Below are positions 24,801 through 31,762 of a stretch of 64,000 bases of DNA, piece by piece. Under the pieces are notes generated by a model. It searched no databases. It was not told where the DNA came from and was given only the letters and a program-made list of their open reading frames with translations. The stretch is taken from the NCBI RefSeq assembly GCF_004339025.1, contig NZ_SMFT01000003.1:1-64000 (forward strand), given 5' to 3'. Position numbers and translations under genes: made by a program. Position 1 is the stretch's first letter, and the number at the start of each line of letters is the position of its first letter. The DNA is from Volucribacter psittacicida. GTDB taxonomy: Bacteria > Pseudomonadota > Gammaproteobacteria > Enterobacterales > Pasteurellaceae.

Positions 24801-26577
24801 CAATTTAGCAGACGATGCCACAAATCGTATCCAATATACGCAAGCAGATGGCAGTGTAAGTGAAGTTGCAACCCTTGATGATGGCTTGAAGTTTAAAGGT
24901 AATCAAGGCGAAACGATTGATAAAGCTTTAAATGAAACCTTAACCATTAAAGGTGGTTTAGCGAATGATGCTGATGCTTCCTCAGAGAACTTGCGTGTAG
25001 ATAGTGAGGATGGTGAATTGGTACTAAAACTTGCGACTAACTTAACAGGTTTAACTAGTGCGAGTTTTAATGATGAATCAGGTAATAATACCACTATTAC
25101 TGGCAACAATATTGTAATGACAGACAGTGAAAATAATATTGCCTATCGTTCAGCGACGGAAACTAGCTTTACTAACGCAAATGGTTCAACGGTAAGTTTA
25201 TCTGCGGAAGGACTTAATAATGGCGGTGCGAAAATCACCAATGTCGCAGCAGGAACAGAAGATACTGATGCGGTAAACTTAAGCCAGTTAAAAGCTGCTC
25301 AAGCTGCCGCAACTACCAAGGTCATCGAAGGGGATAATATCCAAGTTAATGCCTTGCAAAATGATGATGGTAGCTATATCTATCAGGTTTCAACTACACC
25401 AGATCTGAATGTGAATACTGTAACTACAGGCGAGACTGTGATGAATTCTGAGGGAGTTAAGGTTGGCGAAAATGTCAGTTTAACTCAACAGGGATTAAAA
25501 GTAGATAAGATTGAAATTCAATCAGACGGTATAAATATGGCGGATAATAAAATTACTGGTGTCAAAAATGGCGATATTTCAGCGACAAGCACTGATGCGG
25601 TAAATGGTCGTCAGCTTAATAAAGTCTATAATTTTTCTGATGATATGATTACTTTATTAGGTGGCAATGCGACGATGAATGAGCAAGGTAATATTGCGAT
25701 GAGTAATATTGGTGGTACTGGCTATGACAATATCAATGATGCCGTTGCGGCAGCGAAAACCGAAGTAAAAGCAGGTTCGTCTAATGTTAATGTAACAGCG
25801 GATAAAGGCGAGAATGGACAGGCTGTTTATACGGTAGATCTTGCCAGAGATATTGACGTTGATAGTGTAACCGCAGGTAACACCCTAATAAATAATAATG
25901 GTGTCACTATTGGTAATGTGAGTTTATCAGAAAATGGCTTAAACAATGGTGGTAAAAAACTAACCAATGTTGCAACAGGAACAGAAGATACTGATGCGGT
26001 AAATGTGGCTCAATTAAATAAAGCGGCAGCAGCGGCAACCACCAAGGTTACCCAAGGCGATAATATTGAGGTTACGGCAAGCACCAATCCAGACGGTAGT
26101 ACCACTTACCAAGTTGCTACAGCAAAAGACGTTAACTTTACTTCTGTTACTGTGGGTAATGTGGCGATTAATGAGTCTGGTATTAATGCAGGTAATAATA
26201 AAATTACCAATGTTGCCGCAGGAGAGGTATCAGAAAACAGTACTGATGCTGTAAATGGTAGTCAATTACACGCAACAAATCAGCAGGTGAATAATAATAC
26301 TAATGCAATTAATCATCTTGCCAATGATTTACATCGTACAGATCGTAAGCTACGTGCAGGTGTGGCTGGTGCAGTGGCCACCGCTGGTTTACCACAGGCT
26401 TATTTACCAGGTAAGAGTATGGTGGCTTTAGCTGGTGGTACTTATAGTGGAGAAAGTGCGATTGCGATTGGAGCGTCTAGAATTTCGGATAATGGTAAAG
26501 TGATTATCAAATTAACAGGAAGTTCTAATACGCGTGGTGATCTCAGCGGAAGTGTTGGGGTTGGCTATCAGTGGTAA
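15832..26577 (+). CDS. giant YadA-family trimeric autotransporter adhesin
   Basis: A 3581-residue type Vc adhesin. Residues 1-70 are an extended signal peptide: the ESPR begins MNKVFKVIWN and has VVTSELAKG, then a hydrophobic core ending NSYAA. A first head (about 75-985) has dozens of YadA beta-roll repeats such as AIAIGxxAxAxGxxSxALG. Neck and stalk repeats follow (NVAAGRVSATSTDAINGSQLY), then a second head of different type (about 1390-1625, with NVYIGENAGLSAQGYW). Next come tandem 285-residue stalk cassettes (about 2030-3060), more stalk, and the C-terminal YadA membrane anchor (last ~90 residues, LRAGVAGAVATAGLPQAY...GVGYQW), which trimerises in the outer membrane. It lies just downstream of tad on the same strand, with its own promoter. 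A G9 tract at codons 1267-1270 can switch it off. One uptake signal lies inside (18622-18630). Confidence 0.95.
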   Translation: MNKVFKVIWNKTTNSPVVTSELAKGNVKASSQSSVQQTVNTQLTIGNHQFILSSITVAIMMFASVNSYAAVQIGSTSTSAISSENAAASYANGNSIAIGSGSVANARSNTYTPTAPATGTQTVLSAVAIGEKANATGAQALALGANTLANGENSIALGANSASSTNSIAIGRGANADNQNGSGGTISNARSIAIGDLSYAASNQSLAIGSSTKANGRQATAIGNDTTADGYASVAIGGDDMEGVSATAKALYASYIGSALIDTTNSTTRYVATHAKGGASVAVGVAAQALGEISTAVGAKAKADGDMAMALGVGSNATGQAAFAAGVKAQALANKSMAFGVNALANQEGAIAYGTDTKATGLNAVVLGASSTASGQNAMALGTNAISANQTSIAIGANALAQLSSTATKQEGETGLIAIGENSQAIGDLAIAIGKRAQAAGAWSLATGHTAQATGESSTAYGYAAKATANNASAFGALANANGIYSVAFGRSATANANGTTAIGYNTKATSADSTVIGRESVVTGARAVAIGYKSNANAEDALSMGSNAIANAISTVALSTSAIASGANAIAIGNKAQATGTNAISIGVGNVVSGNNSGAIGDPTTITGDNSYSLGNNNTVNASNATVVGNTNTLNTVAGNSHVIGNNNTVNAGSSYVLANNANVGADSTGSADSTGNIAIGTNVVTNLSNATAIGTNAKAENSQAVAIGTGANANAINSMALGSASLAQGNSAVAIGNGAQAISSNSFAGGNAAYANGNSATALGSLANANGKSSTALGTSARASKEQATALGSTANANGTSATAIGAGANASADNATALGVNAIASQSSNLALGSSANASGSVSIAVGSAATASGNAATVVGQNASGAGASTVAIGSAANASKNNAVAIGYDAKASDSSAVALGYGANASKAQATALGTMAVASGSYSTALGNNAISSAKDALALGSNTSVSVENSVALGANSLATSAVIGTSSASINGISYATFAGVKPVGTVSVGSAGNERTITNVAAGRVSATSTDAINGSQLYLVANTAGNIANSVKNILGGNAVVGNDGTITMTNIGGTGLNTIDGAVAAAKTEVIAGRNTVVNSGTGENGQTVYTVSANTASVAVNPESLKVGSILTTDDKGVENIEYNLDLSDSTKDRLAKADSAMQSIVAKVNGSEVKSLDQNNNQLNFVNGTGTTAQVKVNENGVSVQYDVNTATLSTNESGVVSSDKEGNTFATAKNVADNINNVANALTTKGLTFAGDSGSNVQRDLGEILTLRGGVTEDSTLTDNNIGVIADGEDTLTIKLAKTLTGLTSVSANTFVAGNTTITTNGVTIGNGEKQVSLTSTGLNNGGNQIINVASGLGDNTTLAEAVGDTLTNAANIGDLQNAINESTTRYYSVNDNGTQKGNYNNDGATGENALAAGVNAQAAGNNAVAVGNNSQANSENVVSVGLNAGENSTNNQGSVMIGNNAGKNSSTSGEQNYSQNVYIGENAGLSAQGYWNTFVGDSNTGANTVGNMNVALGGKALYDIKGSENTGLGVYAGQHSTGDYNSSVGAQAGRYVNGDYNIAFGYDAGSVISGNGNVSIGKGANSNTGQDPLSVNNTVAIGNEAKATNDNDVALGADSQTKTAEGTTEATIGSLTYGNFAGSVPIATVSVGSEGNERTITNVAAGRISATSTDAINGSQLYLVANTASNIATSVENILGGNAELGTDGTITMTNIGGTGLNTIDSAVAAAKTEVIAGRNTVVNSGTGENGQTVYTVSANTASVTVNPESLKVGSTLTTDEKGVENIEYNLDLSDSTKDRLAKADSAMQSIVAKVNGSEVKSLDQNNNQLNFVNGTGTTAQVKADENGVSVQYDVNTATLSTDESGVVSSDKEGNTFATAKNVADSINNVANALTSKGLTFAGDSGSNVQRDLGETLKVAGGVTENDKLTDGNIGVVADGEDTLTIKLAKTLTGLTSVYANSFVAGNTTITTNGVTIGNGEKQVSLTSTGLNNGGNQITNVASGLGDNTTLAKATGDTLNNAANIGDLQNAVSNVTEAAKGGGFILSDDNNAEVKQDLGKAIQLTGESGVTVTADVDNNKLTIGLDNEVTVGNDTEAGTITVKGNANTSGVVLNGAEGSITLNNGDTQSTLSIREGESNLADDATNRIQYTQADGSVSEVATLDDGLKFKGNQGDTIRKALNDTLTIKGGLANDDDASSENLRVDSEDDALVIKLANTLTNLTAANFVDSDGNTTEITGSSITTSNAEGDVLALRTAEGTVFFGGNNDIVSLTNNGLDNGGNQITNVASGLGDTPLANAKGDTLTNAANIGDLQNAVANVTEAAKGGGFILSDDSNTEVKQDLGQAIQLTGKSGVTVTADADNNKLTIGLDNEVTVGNDTEAGTIRVKDGNGTDGVVLNGEQGSISLSHGETKSTLMVEKGTNTLNNEETSRIIYTQNDNTPVEVATLNDGLKFAGNQGETINKALNDTLTIKGGLSNDADASSENLRVDSEDGALVIKLANTLTNLTAANFVDSDGNTTEITGSSITTSNAEGDVLALRTAEGTVFFGGNNDIVSLTNNGLDNGGNQITNVASGLGDTPLANAKGDTLTNAANIGDLQNAVANVTEAAKGGGFILSDDSKTEVKQDLGQAIQLTGESGVTVTADVDNNKLTIGLDNEVTVGNDTEAGTITVKGNANTSGVVLNGAEGSITLNNGDTQSTLSIREGESNLAGDATNRIQYTQADGSVSEVATLDDGLKFKGNQGDTIRKALNDTLTIKGGLANDADASSENLRVDSEDGALVIKLANTLTNLTAANFVDSDGNTTEITGSSITTSNAEGDVLALRTAEGTVFFGGNNDTVSLTNNGLDNGGNQITNVASGLGDNTTLAKATGDTLTNAANIGDLQNAVANVTEAAKGGGFILSDDSKTEVKQDLGQAIQLTGESGVTVTADVDNNKLTIGLDNEVTVGNDTEAGTITVKGNANTSGVVLNGAEGSITLNNGDTQSTLSIREGESNLADDATNRIQYTQADGSVSEVATLDDGLKFKGNQGETIDKALNETLTIKGGLANDADASSENLRVDSEDGELVLKLATNLTGLTSASFNDESGNNTTITGNNIVMTDSENNIAYRSATETSFTNANGSTVSLSAEGLNNGGAKITNVAAGTEDTDAVNLSQLKAAQAAATTKVIEGDNIQVNALQNDDGSYIYQVSTTPDLNVNTVTTGETVMNSEGVKVGENVSLTQQGLKVDKIEIQSDGINMADNKITGVKNGDISATSTDAVNGRQLNKVYNFSDDMITLLGGNATMNEQGNIAMSNIGGTGYDNINDAVAAAKTEVKAGSSNVNVTADKGENGQAVYTVDLARDIDVDSVTAGNTLINNNGVTIGNVSLSENGLNNGGKKLTNVATGTEDTDAVNVAQLNKAAAAATTKVTQGDNIEVTASTNPDGSTTYQVATAKDVNFTSVTVGNVAINESGINAGNNKITNVAAGEVSENSTDAVNGSQLHATNQQVNNNTNAINHLANDLHRTDRKLRAGVAGAVATAGLPQAYLPGKSMVALAGGTYSGESAIAIGASRISDNGKVIIKLTGSSNTRGDLSGSVGVGYQW
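18994..19910 (+). repeat. adhesin stalk duplication, copy 1
   Basis: This stretch, starting at GATGGCACTATTACTATGACG, is nearly identical to 20941-21857, 1947 bases downstream. It encodes the same neck-stalk series (NIGGTGLNTID...NVVNSGTGENGQTVYT...). Copy 1 differs most at the G9 tract region, where copy 2 reads LKVAGGVTEN instead of LTLRGGVTED. Confidence 0.9.
19631..19639 (+). repeat. intragenic poly-G tract (G9) in the adhesin
   Basis: Nine G read in frame as part of Arg-Gly-Gly-Val (AGG GGG GGG GTA). With eight G the frame gives AGG GGG GGG TAA, an immediate stop. With ten G it gives GGT AAC CGA GGA TAG, a stop five codons on. Either change removes the stalk cassettes and the membrane anchor. 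Confidence 0.9.
20941..21857 (+). repeat. adhesin stalk duplication, copy 2
   Basis: Partner of 18994-19910. The two copies flank the second head domain (about 19990-20710), so recombination between them would delete or invert nothing but the head module in frame (1947 bases, 649 codons). Confidence 0.88.
21921..25010 (+). repeat. tandem 855-858-bp adhesin cassettes
   Basis: Cassettes begin at 21921, 22776, 23631 and 24489 (each at TGTGACAG), giving periods of 855, 855 and 858 bases. Three full units and a partial fourth are present. Each encodes ANVTEAAKGGGFILSDD through TNAANIGDLQNAV. Unit 2 has a divergent central segment (about 22971-23210); units 1, 3 and 4 agree there. All periods are multiples of three, so unequal crossing-over changes length in frame. 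Confidence 0.92.
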
Positions 26578-26596
26578 TTAGCTTATATTCTTAATT

Positions 26597-26625
26597 AAAA
26601 AACCTCACTTATGTGAGGTTTTTTT
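26597..26625 (+). terminator. terminator after the adhesin gene
   Basis: AAAAAACCTCAC (26597-26608), loop TTAT, GTGAGGTTTTTT (26613-26624). The symmetrical A and T flanks would allow termination in both directions. Confidence 0.88.
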
Positions 26626-26652
26626 ATAGGTGGATGTAATGGACAAAATAAA

Positions 26653-26670
26653 ACCGCTCAAAAGAGCGGT
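26653..26670 (-). terminator. terminator of pfkA
   Basis: ACCGCTC (26653-26659) and GAGCGGT (26664-26670) form a stem with a four-base loop. On the minus strand it is followed by TTTATTTTG. It lies 29 bases after the pfkA stop. Confidence 0.75.
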
Positions 26671-26699
26671 CAGTTTTTGAATTATTTTTTGATTGATAA

Positions 26700-27665
26700 T
26701 TAGAATAAACGCTCAGAAGTTTTTAATAAATCATATTTGAAAGGGCGTTTCATATTGTTTATGGCGTCAATAATATCATGATGAACCAGTTGGTCGTTTT
26801 GGATACCAACACAATAGCCTGCTTTACCTGCTAGCAGTAAATCTACGGCATAAACCCCCATACGAGAAGCAAGAATTCGGTCAAAGGCACAAGGGGAGCC
26901 ACCACGTTGGATATGACCTAATACGGTGGCTCTTGTTTCGTGATGTACACGAGCTTCAATTTCTTTGGCTAATTCATTGACGTCAGTCATTAATTCTGTA
27001 ATGGCGATAATGGCGTGGCGTTTGCCTTTTGCAATGCTAAGTTCAATTTGTTGAATAAGTTTTTCACGATCAAAAGGCGCTTCAGGGACGACAATATATT
27101 CACAGCCCCCTGCAATAGCTGCGGCTAAGGTGAGGTCGCCGCAATGTCTTCCCATAATTTCTACAATGGAAATACGTTGGTGTGAACTACAAGTATCACG
27201 TAAACGATCGATGGCAGACATAGCGGTTTCTAAGGCTGTTTGGTAGCCGATGGTGTAATCCGTACCTGCAACATCATTATCGATGGTGCCCGGAATACCA
27301 ATACAAGGAAAGCCATGTTCTTCGGTAAGCAATTTTGCTCCCATATAAGAACCGTCTCCGCCAATAACAACAAGGGCATCAATACCATGTTGGCGTAAAT
27401 TCTCCGCACATTTTGCCCGCACTTCAGGGTTTTTAAATTCTGGGAAACGGGCTGAACCTAAGAAAGTGCCACCACGGTTAATCACATCAGAAACGCTAAA
27501 ACGGGTAAGTTGTTTAATTTTGTTGTTGTATAAACCTTGGTAGCCATCATAGATACCAAAAACGTCTAATCCTTCGGAAAGTGCGGCACGGACAACGCCA
27601 CGAATAGCGGCGTTCATACCAGGTGCATCACCACCACTGGTTAATACTGCAATAGTTTTTATCAT
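26700..27665 (-). CDS. pfkA: ATP-dependent 6-phosphofructokinase
   Basis: A 321-residue glycolytic enzyme that phosphorylates fructose 6-phosphate to fructose 1,6-bisphosphate. Motifs: ATP site [16 protein letters not shown] (about 8-23), [11 protein letters not shown], and the catalytic [19 protein letters not shown] with the base Asp in TIDND. The [12 protein letters not shown] substrate motif and the [14 protein letters not shown] region are also present. Length matches the bacterial family. It is a single-gene unit with its own terminator; AAGGAA precedes the ATG. Confidence 0.97.
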   Translation of the reverse strand: MIKTIAVLTSGGDAPGMNAAIRGVVRAALSEGLDVFGIYDGYQGLYNNKIKQLTRFSVSDVINRGGTFLGSARFPEFKNPEVRAKCAENLRQHGIDALVVIGGDGSYMGAKLLTEEHGFPCIGIPGTIDNDVAGTDYTIGYQTALETAMSAIDRLRDTCSSHQRISIVEIMGRHCGDLTLAAAIAGGCEYIVVPEAPFDREKLIQQIELSIAKGKRHAIIAITELMTDVNELAKEIEARVHHETRATVLGHIQRGGSPCAFDRILASRMGVYAVDLLLAGKAGYCVGIQNDQLVHHDIIDAINNMKRPFKYDLLKTSERLF

Positions 27666-27765
27666 AAGATCATTCCTTGTTAAATTTAAATGAAACCGTG
27701 ATTCAATAAGTATAAATAAATTTTCTAATAGGCGTATTCTAACAAAATTTATTGCGTTTGTTATG

Positions 27766-28662
27766 TCAAATTTTATGTTGTTGTTCCGCTTGCACTACAC
27801 TTGTTGGTTCTTGATGAATCATAATATCTGCTTGACCAAAGGCTTGGGCAAGTTGTTGTTCAATATGATCGGTAATATTATGCGCCTCAAGTAGCGAAAG
27901 TTCATCGGCTAATTCAAGGTGTAATTGGATAAAACGTACTGATCCTGCTCGTCTTGTACGAATATCATGTAAACCAATCACTCTTTTGTCAGCTAAGGCA
28001 ATCTGTTTGATTTGCTCAATTTCTTGTGTGGGCAATGCCACATCCAATAATAATTGGGTAGATTCTATCAAAATTTTGACCGCACTTAATAAAATGTATA
28101 GGGCGATGATAATGGCAACAATACCGTCAATATAAATAAAGCCCGTAAAACTTAATGCGAATGAGCATAAGATCGCAATATTCATAAATAAATCCGTTTG
28201 GTAATGCAAACGGTCAGCTTTTATCGCAGGGCTATCGGTGATTTTTATGACTTTTGCTTGGTAAGTGATAAGTAATAAGGTTACAAGAATTGAAAATAGG
28301 GTAACTATGATACCGATTTCACTATTGGCAAGCGGTTGTGGCGAACTTAGGCGTTGTATGCCTTGTAATAAAATAAAAATGGCGGAGCCTGAGATAAATG
28401 CACTTTGGGCTAAGGAGGCGAGAGATTCCGCCTTGCCATGCCCAAAAGAATGGTTGTGATCCGCAGGCATTAAGGCAAAGCGTAAGATGACTAAATTCAT
28501 TAACGAAGCCACCAAATCCAATAAGGAATCTGTGATAGAAGCCAGCATACTGACGGAGTCAGTTAGCCACCAAGCAATCCCTTTGACGATAATCAACATA
28601 ATTGCTGTGATTACCGCCAGTATTGAGGCACGTTTGACGTAATGAGAATAATTTTGTGTCAT
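27766..28662 (-). CDS. fieF: FieF/YiiP cation diffusion facilitator
   Basis: A 298-residue zinc/ferrous iron efflux protein with six transmembrane helices and a cytoplasmic C-terminal domain. Site A residues D45 and D49 (TDSLLD) and the HYQTD motif in helix 5 are in place, as is [12 protein letters not shown] after helix 2. The start chosen, ATG 28662, gives the same N-terminal spacing as E. coli YiiP and overlaps the stop of the upstream lipoprotein gene as ATGA; an ATG 21 bases upstream is less likely. An uptake signal lies inside (28079-28087). The tail [11 protein letters not shown] is the metallochaperone-like domain. Confidence 0.92.
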   Translation of the reverse strand: MTQNYSHYVKRASILAVITAIMLIIVKGIAWWLTDSVSMLASITDSLLDLVASLMNLVILRFALMPADHNHSFGHGKAESLASLAQSAFISGSAIFILLQGIQRLSSPQPLANSEIGIIVTLFSILVTLLLITYQAKVIKITDSPAIKADRLHYQTDLFMNIAILCSFALSFTGFIYIDGIVAIIIALYILLSAVKILIESTQLLLDVALPTQEIEQIKQIALADKRVIGLHDIRTRRAGSVRFIQLHLELADELSLLEAHNITDHIEQQLAQAFGQADIMIHQEPTSVVQAEQQHKI

Positions 28663-29219
28663 TGCTGACATTTCCATTGCCAAGGTAAGGCTTGCAGATG
28701 GCGTAATTCTTTATTTATCGCATATTTTTTAAAATAAGAACGTAATTTTTGTTCGTTCATATTATGCAATTTTTGGGTTTTTTCCAGTTTTAAGGAATAT
28801 TGATATTGGATAAAGCCACAATTCTCTACATTTTTTCCTTTGGCAATATCAATTTGCCAATTTGGATTTTGTTGAGTAGGAGCATAAATAACATAATTAT
28901 ATAAAAAGCCTTGTTGTTCGTAGGTGCTAAAATCAGTAATGGATTGATTAGCATAGGCTTTTTTTCTTAGGGCAATACGTTCATCGAAGCTACGCTGTTG
29001 ATCGCGATCTAATAATATTTCAATGGCGGTATCCCAGTTAGTCGGGCTTTTTCCCTGCCCCACATAAAGGTAACGCACCACAGATCCGAGATCATTTTGG
29101 CTGATAAGATAATAATTTTTATTATTGTAATCAATGGATTGTGGTGCGACTAATTGTGTTGGTGGCGTTAATTGAGCACAGCCAGTGAGCAATAACAGGA
29201 GTAGTAAAATTTTTTTCAT
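28659..29219 (-). CDS. putative outer-membrane lipoprotein of unknown function
   Basis: A 186-residue protein with a short lipoprotein signal MKKILLLLLLLTGC (lipobox LTGC, Cys14). The mature part is polar, with many Tyr, Gln and Asn residues, and ends [12 protein letters not shown]. No catalytic motif is visible. It lies between yaaA and fieF on the same strand; its stop overlaps the fieF start, and it begins three bases after the yaaA stop. This tight packing suggests a three-gene unit for peroxide or metal stress, but the function is not known. I do not recognise the family. Confidence 0.8.
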   Translation of the reverse strand: MKKILLLLLLLTGCAQLTPPTQLVAPQSIDYNNKNYYLISQNDLGSVVRYLYVGQGKSPTNWDTAIEILLDRDQQRSFDERIALRKKAYANQSITDFSTYEQQGFLYNYVIYAPTQQNPNWQIDIAKGKNVENCGFIQYQYSLKLEKTQKLHNMNEQKLRSYFKKYAINKELRHLQALPWQWKCQQ

Positions 29220-29222
29220 ACT

Positions 29223-29999
29223 TTATTCACTTATATCACGTTTAAACACAAATTCAGTTTGACTTGATTGTGTGGCATCAAACCAATATCCACCGAGATC
29301 AAAATCTTTTAATTGCTCAATGTCGGTTAAACGATTTTGAATGATATAGCGACACATTAATCCGCGTGCTTTTTTGGCATAAAAGCTAATCACTTTGTAT
29401 TTGCCATTTTTATTGTCTAAAAAAACAGGTTTAATAATTTTAGCCCTTAATAAATCAGGTTTAACGGCTTTATAATATTCGCCAGAAGCAAGATTGACTA
29501 AAATATTATCCTGTTGTTGATCTAAATCCGCTTGAATAACTTGAGTGATTTGTTCCCCCCAAAAGGCGTAGAGATCTTTGCCTTGTTTATTCGCCAGTTT
29601 GGTTCCCATTTCAAGACGATAAGGTTGCATTAAGTCTAAAGGGCGGAGCAAACCATATAAGCCCGATAACATTCGGAGATGTTGTTGTGCAAAATTCACA
29701 TCGTCCACCGATAAACTTTCTACATCAAGTCCAGTATAAACATCGCCCTTAAACGCATAAATCGCTGCCCGGGCATTTTGTAAATGATGTTCTGTTTGCC
29801 ATTCTTCAAAACGTGCGGCATTAAGACCAGCTAATTTATCACTAATGTGCATTAGTGAAGCAATATCGGCAGGCGAAAGTTGGCGACAAATTTGGATAAG
29901 TTGCTCACTTTGCGGAATCAGTCGTGGTTGAGAAAAATTTAAATTTGGCACCGCACTTTGATAGTCTAAGGTTTTTGCGGGAGAAATAATGGCTAACAT
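29223..29999 (-). CDS. yaaA: peroxide stress protein YaaA
   Basis: A 258-residue cytoplasmic protein of the DUF328 family. Typical stretches are [15 protein letters not shown] at the start, [25 protein letters not shown] in the middle (here [12 protein letters not shown]), [11 protein letters not shown], and [17 protein letters not shown] near the end. YaaA is OxyR-induced in E. coli and limits free iron and DNA damage during peroxide stress. The pairing with the iron/zinc exporter FieF fits this role. The start of ung lies only 45 bases upstream on the same strand. An uptake signal lies within (29950-29958). Confidence 0.95.
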   Translation of the reverse strand: MLAIISPAKTLDYQSAVPNLNFSQPRLIPQSEQLIQICRQLSPADIASLMHISDKLAGLNAARFEEWQTEHHLQNARAAIYAFKGDVYTGLDVESLSVDDVNFAQQHLRMLSGLYGLLRPLDLMQPYRLEMGTKLANKQGKDLYAFWGEQITQVIQADLDQQQDNILVNLASGEYYKAVKPDLLRAKIIKPVFLDNKNGKYKVISFYAKKARGLMCRYIIQNRLTDIEQLKDFDLGGYWFDATQSSQTEFVFKRDISE

Positions 30000-30044
30000 A
30001 ATTTGTGTATCCTATTTATATTCTATTACTGAATGTTTTTGTCT

Positions 30045-30722
30045 TTATGATGTAATTTGTAAGGGTAATTGCCAGTTAATTGGCAGAATATGTTGCTGTT
30101 GTAAGTATTCATTCGCTTTGGAAAAATGTTTACAACCCCAAAAGCCACGATGGGCAGAAAGTGGCGAGGGATGTGGTGCGGTTAATACGCAATGTTTTTG
30201 ACGATCAATAAATTGCCCTTTTTTTTGAGCATGGCTACCCCAAAGGAGAAAAACCAAATGTTCACGTTGTGAATTTAAACAAGCAATGACCTTATCTGTA
30301 AAGGTTTCCCAACCAAAATTGGCATGGGAATGAGCTTGACCACGTTCAACGGTTAAAACTGTATTAAGTAATAATACTCCCTGTTTTGCCCACTCAACCA
30401 AATAACCATGTGTAGGCACAGTAAATCCTGCAATATCGTTCGCTAATTCTTTATAAATATTGACTAAAGAGGGCGGTGGTTGAATACCGGGCTTTACGGA
30501 AAAGGCTAACCCATGAGCTTGGTTGGGGCCATGATAGGGATCTTGCCCTAAAATCACCACTTTAACTTGAGAAAACTCGGTGAGTTTAAAGGCGTTAAAA
30601 ACATCAGCTTGTGGTGGATAGATGGTTTTTCCACTATTTCTCGCTTGTTGGACTTGCTGTAATATCCGTTGAAAGTAAGGTTGATTTTTTTCCTCACTAA
30701 TGGCATCTTTCCAGGTTTTCAT
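30045..30722 (-). CDS. ung: uracil-DNA glycosylase
   Basis: A 225-residue family-1 UDG that removes uracil from DNA. The water-activating Asp is in [18 protein letters not shown]. The [17 protein letters not shown] motif carries the catalytic His and the Leu loop, and [17 protein letters not shown] is the middle motif. Length is normal for the family. Start ATG 30722 is followed by [11 protein letters not shown], as in Haemophilus homologues. Confidence 0.97.
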   Translation of the reverse strand: MKTWKDAISEEKNQPYFQRILQQVQQARNSGKTIYPPQADVFNAFKLTEFSQVKVVILGQDPYHGPNQAHGLAFSVKPGIQPPPSLVNIYKELANDIAGFTVPTHGYLVEWAKQGVLLLNTVLTVERGQAHSHANFGWETFTDKVIACLNSQREHLVFLLWGSHAQKKGQFIDRQKHCVLTAPHPSPLSAHRGFWGCKHFSKANEYLQQQHILPINWQLPLQITS

Positions 30723-30878
30723 TTTTAGCCTCCAAGCAATAAAATAGAGCGGTTATTATAAAGAACCTGAATAGAAATTCCTAGCATTTAAACTTTTCTT
30801 TCCACAGATTATTTGTTAATAAAATGTATTAATTTGTATCTTTTGTGATAATAAGAAAAGATAGGAATCATATTTTTA

Positions 30879-30892
30879 TTGATATAAATCAA
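30879..30892 (+). promoter_or_regulatory. FNR box upstream of grcA
   Basis: TTGATATAAATCAA is a perfect TTGAT-N4-ATCAA FNR site, 139 bases before the grcA start. It agrees with the known anaerobic induction of grcA (yfiD). The rest of the 309-base spacer shows no other clear element. Confidence 0.8.
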
Positions 30893-31031
30893 ATTTAAGG
30901 ACGGTATTAGAAAAAGTTGATTTGTTATACAACAAAACCTTGTAAAATAATTTGAAAAGATAAAATCTTTTGATAAACTTAATTCGATAAAGGTTAATTA
31001 ACAAACAATTTTTTATTATTTGGAGGACACA

Positions 31032-31415
31032 ATGATTAAAGGTATTCAAATTACACAAGCGGCTAATGACAATTTATTAAATTCATTTTGGTTATTAGAC
31101 AGCGAAAAAGGTGAAGCACGTTGTTTATGTGCAAAAGGCGATTATGCGGAAGATCAAGTGGTTGCGGTTAGTGAATTAGGTCAAATTGAATATCGTGAAT
31201 TGCCAGTTGATGTTGCACCTACAGTAAAAGTTGAAGGTGGACAACATTTAAATGTGAATGTATTGCGTCGTGAAACCTTAGAAGACGCAGTAAACAACCC
31301 AGAAAAATACCCACAATTAACTATTCGTGTTTCTGGTTATGCTGTGCGTTTTAATTCTTTAACGCCAGAACAACAACGTGATGTGATTACACGTACTTTC
31401 ACTGAAAGTTTATAA
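31032..31415 (+). CDS. grcA: autonomous glycyl radical cofactor GrcA
   Basis: A 127-residue protein, the same length as E. coli YfiD. It carries the C-terminal glycyl radical motif [12 protein letters not shown], with the radical on Gly102. It rescues oxygen-cleaved pyruvate formate-lyase by supplying the lost glycyl radical segment. The ATG at 31032 is chosen over a TTG at 31020 because GGAGG (31021-31025) is at the right distance. Regulation by FNR is likely from the box at 30879-30892. Confidence 0.97.
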   Translation: MIKGIQITQAANDNLLNSFWLLDSEKGEARCLCAKGDYAEDQVVAVSELGQIEYRELPVDVAPTVKVEGGQHLNVNVLRRETLEDAVNNPEKYPQLTIRVSGYAVRFNSLTPEQQRDVITRTFTESL

Positions 31416-31465
31416 GATTTACATAAAGGGGAAGATGTCATCACTTAACCCTGTTCATCAACATT

Positions 31466-31505
31466 ATTGCCCACTTATGTGATAACCTAAGTGGGCAATT
31501 TTTAT
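31466..31505 (+). terminator. terminator after grcA
   Basis: ATTGCCCACTTA (31466-31477) pairs with TAAGTGGGCAAT (31488-31499), followed by TTTTATTG. Confidence 0.88.
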
Positions 31506-31508
31506 TGT

Positions 31509-31571
31509 TGTCCTCCTTTAAAATAATACTGTATTGGCACATTGCCTTATTTTAAATTGAAACGACCATAT
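31509..31571 (-). repeat. MITE-like palindromic repeat, short copy
   Basis: On the minus strand, starting near 31571, it reads ATATGGTCGTTTCAATTTAA, like the left end of the full element at 52868-52977, followed directly by a form of its right end. The middle is missing, giving about 63 bases. Confidence 0.65.
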
Positions 31572-31762
31572 TATTTATCTCACCTATTAATCCGCTTTTC
31601 TCCAAGTTTATTTGTTGGAAAAAATAACAAATTCATAAAAAATCTTTGCGGAATATCACATATTTGAAAAATTCATTTAAGCAAGAATTAACAATATAAA
31701 AAGTTCTTGCTATATTGCCTATGCCTGAAGGCTTTTTCTTTTTCGTGATTAAGGAATGTATT

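Noticed and set aside
21921-25010. Regular repeats suggesting a CRISPR array
   Set aside because: The period is 855 bases and is protein-coding in one frame; no short repeats with unique spacers and no cas genes.
18780-25109. Many minus-strand ORFs across the adhesin gene
   Set aside because: They recur at the same period as the cassettes and are a by-product of the repeats and low stop density on the opposite strand.
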